Shown: positions 4,633 to 9,251 of the stretch, in pieces
How positions within the stretch are numbered: position 1 is the first letter of the stretch
Layout of the letters: each line of letters begins with the position of its first letter
Source: an uncultured Dialister sp.
GTDB lineage: Bacteria > Bacillota > Negativicutes > Veillonellales > Dialisteraceae
Length of the DNA: 9,251 nt
Assembly: GCF_900765565.1 (NCBI RefSeq)
Contig: NZ_CAAFRZ010000197.1
Coordinates: forward strand, 1-9,251
Direction: 5' to 3'
Program-made: the position numbers and the translations under genes
The notes under the pieces: model-generated
Seen by the model: only the letters and a program-made list of their open reading frames with translations
Database searches by the model: none
Told to the model about the DNA's origin: nothing

Positions 4633-6030
4633 ATGGAGACAGAAATGAATCATAGAGAACCCGGGGGAAGTCCCATGGCCCGGATGCCGGTGAACCGACT
4701 CCTGTTCCACATGGCGGCGCCCATGATGGTTTCCATGGTGGGCCAGGCCCTGTACAACGTGGTGGATACTTTCTTCGTTTCCCACATTCCAGATTCCCCG
4801 GAAATCGTGGATTACGGGGAAAAGGCGGTGAATGCGCTGACCCTGGCCTATCCCATCCAGATCCTGATGATTGCCATCGGCGTGGGAACGGGAGTGGGCA
4901 TCAATGCGGTGCTGGCACGGCAGCTGGGGCAGAAGAGGAGAGAGGTGGCTTCGGAAACGGCGGGAAATGCCATCTTTGTGACCCTGGTTTACAGCCTTGC
5001 CTTTTTTCTCTTCGGTCTTTTTGGGGCTCCCGCATTTATCGCTTCCCAGACAGGAAATGAAGAAATAGGGAGTCTCGCCGTTTTATACCTGCAGATTGTG
5101 ACCATTTTTTCCTTTGGCACGGTGATGTACATGGCTCTGGAAAAAATCATCATGGCCACAGGTCATACCATGGTCACCATGACGGCCCAGCTGGCCGGGG
5201 CCCTGGCCAACTGCCTGCTGGATCCCATCCTGATTTATGGCTGCTTCGGCCTGCCGGCCATGGGGGTGGCAGGAGCCGCGGCAGCTACGGTGATAGGCCA
5301 GTTCCTTTCCCTCTTCATTGCAGGCCACTATTATTTCCATGAAATCAGGGAACTGGACCACGGATTCCGCTGCTTGAAGCCCCGACTCCAGGTCCTTTCG
5401 CCGGTGTATGCCATAGGGATTCCGGCCATGGTGATGCAGCTCCTGACGCCGGTCATGAGTTACGGCATGAATATCATCCTCGGTGGCCTGTCTGTTTCTG
5501 CAGTCACGGCCTATGGGATTTACTATAAACTCCAGAATTTCGTGTTCATGCCGGCCTATGGCTTGAATAATGCTTCCATACCGATCATTTCCTTCAATCG
5601 GGGTGCCGGCCGGGGAGATCGGGTGAAGGGAACCCTCCGGTGGGCCCTGATGGGAGCCTTGGCCATCATGGCAGCCGGAATGGCGGTCATCGGCGCCGGT
5701 GCCGGAATCCTGGTCCATGGATTTGGACTGACCGAGGAGTCCATGAATCTCACAGTCACCGCTCTCCATATCATTTTATGGGGCTTTCCCTTCGCCGGAA
5801 TCACCATCATCCTCCAGGGCGCCTGCCAGGCCATGGAGGAAGGGGGCTGCTCCCTCCTCATTTCCTTCGTCCGCCTCATCCTTATCCCCCTCCCCTTCGC
5901 ATGGCTGGCAGCAAAGGAGTCCAATGGACTATTTCTTGTGTGGCTCTCTATCCCGGGAGGCGAACTGGCCGCCGGCATCCTGGCCCTCTTCCTGACAGTC
6001 TGGGCCATGAAGAAACGGGATATTCGGTAA
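4633..6030 (+). CDS. MATE family multidrug/Na+ efflux protein (MepA/DinF-like)
   Basis: This is a 465-aa inner-membrane transporter of the multidrug and toxic compound extrusion family, of normal length, with about 12 hydrophobic segments in two related halves. The N-terminal PVNRLLFHMAAPMMVSMV (19-36) and YNVVDTFFVSH (41-51) open the first half. GVGTGVGINAVLARQLGQ (83-100) is the conserved helix 2 to loop region. GHTMVTMTAQLAGALANCLLDPILI follows, and FVFMPAYGLNNASIPIISFN marks the matching segment of the second half. The first external loop (51-64, with PDSPEIVDYGEK) is longer than in many homologues. Members export cationic drugs or metabolites against H+ or Na+; the substrate here is unknown. 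The start at 4633 has GAGG (4621-4624) eight bases upstream; upstream in-frame codons run through repeats. No T-tailed terminator is seen after the stop. Confidence 0.92.
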   Translation: METEMNHREPGGSPMARMPVNRLLFHMAAPMMVSMVGQALYNVVDTFFVSHIPDSPEIVDYGEKAVNALTLAYPIQILMIAIGVGTGVGINAVLARQLGQKRREVASETAGNAIFVTLVYSLAFFLFGLFGAPAFIASQTGNEEIGSLAVLYLQIVTIFSFGTVMYMALEKIIMATGHTMVTMTAQLAGALANCLLDPILIYGCFGLPAMGVAGAAAATVIGQFLSLFIAGHYYFHEIRELDHGFRCLKPRLQVLSPVYAIGIPAMVMQLLTPVMSYGMNIILGGLSVSAVTAYGIYYKLQNFVFMPAYGLNNASIPIISFNRGAGRGDRVKGTLRWALMGALAIMAAGMAVIGAGAGILVHGFGLTEESMNLTVTALHIILWGFPFAGITIILQGACQAMEEGGCSLLISFVRLILIPLPFAWLAAKESNGLFLVWLSIPGGELAAGILALFLTVWAMKKRDIR

Positions 6031-6168
6031 GAAGGGGATGGCCATTTTAATATTTTTTCTTTTCCATAGATTTTCCGTTATAATTTTATTTTGGAATTTA
6101 TACAAACCTATAGAAAAATACTTTATCAGAATATAAATATTACTATTCTCAAAATAGATATTATCATG

Positions 6169-6174
6169 TATAAT
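6169..6174 (+). promoter_or_regulatory. Candidate -10 box for the structured RNA
   Basis: TATAAT at 6169-6174 lies at the end of about 130 bp of strongly AT-rich DNA, unlike the GC-rich flanks. Only a weak -35 (TTCTCA, 6146-6151) is seen 17 bp upstream. The predicted start, about 6181, is the first base of the GGATG arm of the candidate RNA. A second TATAAT is at 6079-6084. Confidence 0.45.
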
Positions 6175-6180
6175 CTATAC

Positions 6181-6340
6181 GGATGAGGGTGTACGCCTTT
6201 CCGGGGAGAGGCCTCGAAAAAATACCCGGACAAGGCGGAAGCTGCAAGCCATCCTGCAAAGATGAATCCATAAGAGCTCCGGGATCAAAACCCGTTCGAT
6301 GCACTTTCCACTATTTCCTTCCTTTTGGATGGAAATAGAC
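6181..6340 (+). ncRNA. Candidate structured non-coding RNA
   Basis: Immediately after a TATAAT box, GGATG (6181-6185) can pair with CATCC (6250-6254). Inside, CGCCTTTCCGGG (6194-6205) pairs with CCCGGACAAGGCG (6225-6237), a 12-bp stem with one bulged C. Further on, CGGG-atcaaaa-CCCG (near 6281-6295) and CTATTTCC...GGAAATAG (near 6312-6339) form more hairpins. The segment lacks an open frame with a ribosome binding site. It does not show the signatures I know for tmRNA, RNase P RNA, SRP RNA, T-box or SAM riboswitches. A 6S-like RNA is possible but not shown. The 3' end is uncertain because no T-run follows the last hairpin. Confidence 0.4.
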
Positions 6341-6725
6341 ACTAGCCAAAACTGAACAGGTCGTCAAAAATAAGCCTGACTGAATGGTTGGAGCATGGCA
6401 GATACTTTGAGTGCTGCATGGCCCTTGCTTGACCCTTCTTTCGGGCTTATTGTGGTGGTATCAATAGAGTTTGATACTTGGATTTGGAAATCAGGCTCTT
6501 CGGGCCGATGGACGAATGACTGAATGGCATGCGAACAGGTGAGGCTTTTGGCTTTTAGCTGCTGACAGTCAGGGAAAACGGTAAGCCTGCAGCGCTTGTA
6601 TGTGCTTTCATGCAATCGTACGGGGCCTCGGCTTCCAGCATTTCTTGAAGCTATCAGTTGGCAGATGGAAGTCCCCGTCCGTTTGCATGTCACTCAGCCA
6701 CATAATCGCCGCGGAGCGGTCGATT

Positions 6726-6753
6726 TGCTCAAGGCCCAAGGCTGAATGCTCAA
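6726..6753 (-). repeat. Four-unit TTGAGCC heptamer repeat, copy 2
   Basis: On the minus strand the units are TTGAGCA, TTCAGCC, TTGGGCC, TTGAGCA, in the same order as at 4311-4338. Confidence 0.65.
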
Positions 6754-6842
6754 GGCCCCATTCGTATGCACGCTGGTAAGCCACACTGCAGCACCATATT
6801 TTTTCTGTAAGTACTTATAGAATCTTTTTAATACGTACCGAT

Positions 6843-6872
6843 TTGACAAGGGTTGGAGAAATCCCTTATACT
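6843..6872 (+). promoter_or_regulatory. Sigma-70/A-type promoter upstream of the C26 gene
   Basis: A perfect -35 TTGACA (6843-6848) is followed after 18 bp by TATACT (6867-6872). Transcription should begin near 6879, about 150 nt before the C26 start codon. This is the best canonical promoter in the window, yet two terminators lie between it and the gene. Confidence 0.75.
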
Positions 6873-6898
6873 TAGTACAAGAATTTAACAAGGGCAAA

Positions 6899-6928
6899 GG
6901 CGCCGATCAGTGATCGGTGCCTTTTGCT
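6899..6928 (+). terminator. Leader terminator 1
   Basis: GGCGCCGATCA (6899-6909) pairs with TGATCGGTGCC (6911-6921), with one wobble. Flanking AAA and TTTT extend it, and a TTTTGCTTTT tail follows. The centre is nearly palindromic, so the real loop is a few bases wider than drawn. It would end a transcript of about 50 nt from the promoter at 6843. Confidence 0.75.
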
Positions 6929-6939
6929 TTTCAGTAAGG

Positions 6940-6965
6940 GCGCTGTCTTTTGGACAGTGCTTTTT
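6940..6965 (+). terminator. Leader terminator 2
   Basis: GCGCTGTC (6940-6947) pairs with GACAGTGC (6953-6960), with one wobble and a TTTTG loop. Five Ts follow (6961-6965). It lies 64 bp before the C26 start codon. AAGGGCGC (6936-6943) could instead pair with GTGCCTTT (6917-6924) of terminator 1. Confidence 0.75.
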
Positions 6966-7028
6966 CGCTTTCATACACATTTTGGGGTTGACTTGCTCAA
7001 AGTAAACAGGAATTCGGAGGTGCTTATT

Positions 7029-7808
7029 ATGAGAAAGCCGAGAATTGGTATCACGCCATTATGGGATGAAGAGAAGAAGAGCATCTGGATGCTGCCGGGT
7101 TACATGGATTCCATTCGGGAGGCCGGAGGTATTCCTTTGATCCTGCCGCTTCATATGACGGAAGAGGAATTTTCTGAAATCCGGGATGACTTCGATGGTT
7201 TCCTGTTTACCGGAGGCCAGGATATATCCCCCTCCCTCTATGGGGAGAAGAAGAAGGCCTGCTGCGGTCCGGTGTGTGAAGCGAAGGATGCACTGGAAAC
7301 CATGATTTTCAGCTACTGCTGGAGCCACGATGTGCCGGCTCTTGGAATCTGCCGGGGGTTGGAACTGATGAATGCCCTCCTGGGAGGGACCCTGTACCAG
7401 GATATTGATGAGGAGCGGCCTTTCCTTCATGCGCCGGAGCATACCATGAGCTTTGCCTATGACTGGACTGCCCATTTCAACCATATTCTGGAAGGGACGC
7501 CGCTCTATGAACGGCTGGGAGTCCCCATGCTGGGCGTGAACTCTCTCCATCATCAGGCGGTGAAGAAACTGTCCGACAGCCTTGTGCCCATGGCCATGTC
7601 GGAGGATGGGCTGGTGGAAGCAGCCTATGCGCCGGAAAAACGGTTCATCTGGGCCGTACAGTGGCACCCGGAATATTCCTACATCTACGATGGACTGGAT
7701 ATGGCGATTTTTGAATCCTTCACCGAAGCGGCAGCAGATAAAGTGGATGCACCGGTGTCCCCGTTCCTCCCGCCGGACTATACTTTCGGCTCGAAGAAGC
7801 TGGGGTGA
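7029..7808 (+). CDS. Gamma-glutamyl-gamma-aminobutyrate hydrolase family protein (peptidase C26, class I GATase fold)
   Basis: This 259-aa cytosolic hydrolase is close in length to E. coli PuuD (254 aa). The family cleaves gamma-glutamyl amide bonds, in PuuD that of gamma-Glu-GABA during putrescine breakdown. The class I glutamine amidotransferase triad is visible: nucleophile C108 in GICRG, and H213 and E215 in QWHPEYS. FTGGQDISPSLYGE (around residues 60-73) is the GGxDxxPxxYGE signature of this subgroup, and NSLHHQAVKKL is also typical. No synthetase or other partner domain is attached. The ATG at 7029 has GGAGGT (7016-7021) seven bases upstream. The natural substrate is open, because no putrescine-pathway gene is adjacent. 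Its leader holds a promoter and two terminators, suggesting attenuation. It converges with metQ on a shared terminator. Confidence 0.9.
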   Translation: MRKPRIGITPLWDEEKKSIWMLPGYMDSIREAGGIPLILPLHMTEEEFSEIRDDFDGFLFTGGQDISPSLYGEKKKACCGPVCEAKDALETMIFSYCWSHDVPALGICRGLELMNALLGGTLYQDIDEERPFLHAPEHTMSFAYDWTAHFNHILEGTPLYERLGVPMLGVNSLHHQAVKKLSDSLVPMAMSEDGLVEAAYAPEKRFIWAVQWHPEYSYIYDGLDMAIFESFTEAAADKVDAPVSPFLPPDYTFGSKKLG

Positions 7809-7810
7809 AA

Positions 7811-7830
7811 AGATCGAGACCTAGATCGAG
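7811..7830. repeat. GATC-rich hexamer-like repeat, copy 5
   Basis: AGATCGAGACCTAGATCGAG begins two bases after the C26 stop codon, mirroring the position of copy 1 right after the hldE stop. Confidence 0.55.
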
Positions 7831-7966
7831 TTGTTCAGTTCCGTTGGACCAAACGTCAGCAAGGTGCAAAATTGATTTCTATTCATCAATCAGGAAGCGC
7901 CGAAGGCCATTAAGTTTTCTGGCAGCTAGAAACTCCGCCCGTTTGGTGAAATATTTATACAGGAAT

Positions 7967-8003
7967 AAAAAAGAACTGCGACCTTTTAGTCGCAGTTCTT
8001 TTT
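7967..8003. terminator. Bidirectional intrinsic terminator between the C26 gene and metQ
   Basis: AAGAACTGCGAC (7971-7982) and GTCGCAGTTCTT (7989-8000) are perfect arms around a 6-base loop. They are flanked by As on the left and Ts on the right, so each strand has a U-tail. It starts 16 bp after the metQ stop on the minus strand and lies 158 bp after the C26 stop on the plus strand, so it can serve both converging genes. Confidence 0.92.
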
Positions 8004-8018
8004 GGTTCGATTCACGAA

Positions 8019-8861
8019 TCAGTCCCAGGCCGGTTCGATGGTGCCATGGTACTTGTCGGCAATGAATTTCTTTACGGAGTCAGACTGGTAGGCCTGTACG
8101 AATTTCTTGTAGGCCGGCTGGTCTTTATCTTTGTCACGGACAGCGATGATCATGACTGCCAGGGGGTTATCCTTGTCTTCCAGGAAGATGCCCTGGTCCT
8201 TCGGGGAGAGGCCGGCGCTCATGACGTAGTTCATGGTGATGACGGAAGCGTCCACATCATCCAGGCTTCTCGGGAGCTGGGCTGCTTCGATTTCTTTGAA
8301 CTGGATATGTTTCGGATTTTCTACTACGTCAGCGGGGGTGGCTTTCATGCCTACGCCGTCTTTCAGTTTGATGACACCCGCTTTTTCCAGGAGCTGGAGG
8401 CCGCGGCCTTCATTGGTGGGGTCGTTCGGAATGGAAATGGTAGCGCCGTCGGGCAGGTCTTTTACATCCTTCACTTTGTTGGAGTAAATGCCCATGCGCA
8501 TGAGGATGGCTTTGCCGATGGCGGTGAGGTTAGTGCCATGCTGTTTATTGAAGTTTTCCATGAAGGGCTTGTGCTGGTAAACGACCATGTCCAGGTCTCC
8601 GTCAGCCAGTGCCTGGTCCGGAGTGATGTAGTCGGAGAATTCCTTTACGTTGACTTTGAGGCCGCTCTTTTCAGCTTCTTTGGCAGCAGCTTCTACGACT
8701 TCCGCATGGGGGCCGGCGGTGGCGCCAACGGTGATTTCTTTCTTTTCAGCCGGGGCAGATGCGGCGGCGGAGGAGGTGGGTTTCTGGCTGGAACCGCAGC
8801 CGGAAATGAATGCTGCTGCGGAGAGTGCACAGAGACCGGCGATGACTAATTTCTTTAACAT
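8019..8861 (-). CDS. metQ: MetQ/NlpA family substrate-binding lipoprotein (methionine ABC transporter)
   Basis: This 280-aa lipoprotein is the ligand-binding part of a MetNIQ-type importer and would sit anchored on the outer face of the cytoplasmic membrane. A signal peptide with K3-K4 and a hydrophobic core ends in the lipobox ISGC, giving lipidated C22. A low-complexity Ser/Ala linker follows to about residue 38. The mature domain starts KEITVGATAGPHAEVVEAA and shows family hallmarks DMVVYQHKPFMENFN, IPNDPTNEGRGLQLLEKAGVI and NPLAVMIIAVRDKD. Methionine is the usual ligand; other amino acids occur in paralogues. The start at 8861 is preceded by AAAGGAA (plus 8872-8878), spaced about 10 bases. 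No metN or metI is in the window, and a bidirectional terminator follows it, so it looks monocistronic or the last gene of an operon that enters from the right. No S-box riboswitch is visible in the leader. Confidence 0.92.
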   Translation of the reverse strand: MLKKLVIAGLCALSAAAFISGCGSSQKPTSSAAASAPAEKKEITVGATAGPHAEVVEAAAKEAEKSGLKVNVKEFSDYITPDQALADGDLDMVVYQHKPFMENFNKQHGTNLTAIGKAILMRMGIYSNKVKDVKDLPDGATISIPNDPTNEGRGLQLLEKAGVIKLKDGVGMKATPADVVENPKHIQFKEIEAAQLPRSLDDVDASVITMNYVMSAGLSPKDQGIFLEDKDNPLAVMIIAVRDKDKDQPAYKKFVQAYQSDSVKKFIADKYHGTIEPAWD

Positions 8862-8972
8862 AAATAAGACTTCCTTTCTCTTTTCTTTTTCCCTTCCACG
8901 TGAGACAGGTCTGTATGGAGGGAAGGGGATTTATATAAGGGGAGGACCCAATATATACGAGATAAATAGCTG

Positions 8973-8978
8973 ATTATA
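8973..8978 (-). promoter_or_regulatory. Possible -10 box of metQ
   Basis: The minus strand reads TATAAT here, about 112 bp before the start codon. The -35 region is poor (TTATGA with 16-bp spacing). Other AT-rich boxes nearer the gene (near 8929-8935 and 8951-8957) are alternatives. Confidence 0.4.
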
Positions 8979-9038
8979 CCGAAAAAGAACCGTATCATAA
9001 TTTTGGAATAGTCAGGAGTGAGGAGGGAGGAGTGGTGG

Positions 9039-9068
9039 TGGCGGCGCACAAATTATGGAGCACCGCCA
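9039..9068 (+). repeat. GCACAAA-loop hairpin, copy 2
   Basis: TGGCGG (9039-9044) pairs with CCGCCA (9063-9068). The loop holds the 11-mer CGGCGCACAAA (9042-9052) shared with 181-191, and ATTA-rich sequence follows both copies. Confidence 0.4.
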
Positions 9069-9164
9069 ATTATAGATTATGATTTCAATATTGTTGGCTG
9101 TTTCAATAGAAATGGCTTATTATCAATACTATTGTGCCGTCCTGTTATTTTGAAGCGGCACACC

Positions 9165-9251
9165 TGAACTGGCCCCCTTGTCAAGGACACAATTAAAAGT
9201 GTAGTTTGAACCCCAAAGAGGGGCACCTGCTCACGTCCACCCTGACATTGC
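9165..9251. mobile_element. Probable IS3-family insertion sequence terminus, cut by the window edge
   Basis: TGAACTGGCCCCCTTGTC (from 9165), then AAGGACACAATTAAAA, resembles the terminal inverted repeats of IS3/IS150-group elements, which begin TGnACTGnnCCC and carry GGAC near position 20. On the minus strand an open frame stops at a TAA just inside this end, as would a transposase gene finishing there, but too little is present to identify it. The other end and the target duplication are outside the window. Confidence 0.4.

Larger units (their letters stand above)
6031..7028. other. 1-kb intergenic region between the MATE and C26 genes
   Basis: No convincing protein gene is present. The gap has an AT-rich stretch (6045-6180) with two TATAAT boxes, a candidate structured RNA (6181 onwards), an unremarkable 6350-6700 segment with small hairpins such as GTATCAA-tagag-TTTGATAC near 6457-6476, a heptamer repeat (6726-6753), a strong promoter (6843-6872) and two tandem terminators. 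Minus-strand open frames at 6364-6693 and 6694-6897 lack ribosome binding sites and recognisable domains. Confidence 0.65.
8862..9251. other. Intergenic region upstream of metQ
   Basis: No gene is seen in this 390-bp end. It contains the metQ leader and possible promoter, a GCACAAA-loop hairpin (9039-9068), two TTTCAATA direct repeats (9083-9090 and 9101-9108), a 7-bp hairpin TGTGCCG/CGGCACA (9133-9139 and 9156-9162) and the probable insertion-sequence end. Confidence 0.65.

Noticed and set aside
6364..6693. 109-codon minus-strand open frame, considered as a transposase remnant
   Set aside because: No ribosome binding site, no domain I recognise and an odd Cys/Ser/Gln-rich composition; a protein search could reopen it.
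6694..6897. 67-codon minus-strand open frame
   Set aside because: Its end is made of the heptamer repeat, its start overlaps the promoter region of the C26 gene, and no ribosome binding site is present.
6988..6993. TTGACT as a second -35 close to the C26 gene
   Set aside because: The position 17 bp downstream (AATTCG) does not resemble a -10 box and would overlap the ribosome binding site.
8046..8849. 267-codon plus-strand open frame
   Set aside because: It is antisense to metQ, whose signal peptide, lipobox and family motifs are clear.
8862..8966. SAM (S-box) or T-box riboswitch in the metQ leader
   Set aside because: The leader is about 105 nt, C-rich then A/G-rich, without the S-box core or a T-box sequence.

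Overview
The window looks like chromosomal DNA from a diderm Firmicute, most likely a member of the Negativicutes (the Dialister/Megasphaera/Acidaminococcus neighbourhood). This is inferred from an LPS-heptose gene (hldE), which needs an outer membrane with lipopolysaccharide, next to Firmicute-style signals: strong AGGAGG-type ribosome binding sites, extended -10 promoters and intrinsic terminators. The genus cannot be fixed from the sequence alone. There are five confident protein genes. In order they are hldE (+), an MFS_3/DHA3 exporter (-), a MATE efflux protein (+), a class-I glutamine-amidotransferase-like hydrolase of the peptidase C26/PuuD type (+), and a MetQ/NlpA substrate-binding lipoprotein (-).

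Layout: 1-769 is repeat-rich intergenic DNA ending in the hldE promoter; 770-2224 hldE with a terminator at 2287-2323; 2225-2920 a second repeat-rich gap; 2921-4117 the MFS gene (-); 4118-4632 a divergent gap with the MFS promoter and short repeats; 4633-6030 MATE; 6031-7028 a 1-kb gap holding an AT-rich promoter, a candidate structured RNA at about 6181-6340, a strong promoter and two tandem terminators in the leader of the next gene; 7029-7808 the C26 hydrolase; a bidirectional terminator at 7967-8003; 8019-8861 metQ (-); then metQ promoter sequence and, at the right edge, what looks like the terminus of an IS3-family element. The genes do not form one operon. Each appears to be its own transcription unit, and their functions (LPS core precursor, two exporters, a gamma-glutamyl hydrolase, methionine uptake) have no evident common pathway.

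The most unusual content is between the genes. The gaps are mosaics of short palindromic modules that recur on both strands. The copies keep loop or spacer sequences but change both arms of the stems together. The clearest is a double-hairpin module ('H') with three copies (321-409 +, 2678-2761 +, 2486-2566 -). Its loops keep TCCTGCA and CTGCACAT while the arms differ and remain complementary. A second family ('G') has four copies, two of which form a 217-bp palindrome with perfect 11-bp ends directly upstream of the hldE promoter. Such compensatory change is what one expects if the folded form, as RNA or as a DNA hairpin, is maintained. I cannot match these modules to a named family from sequence alone, and they are the best candidate here for something undescribed.
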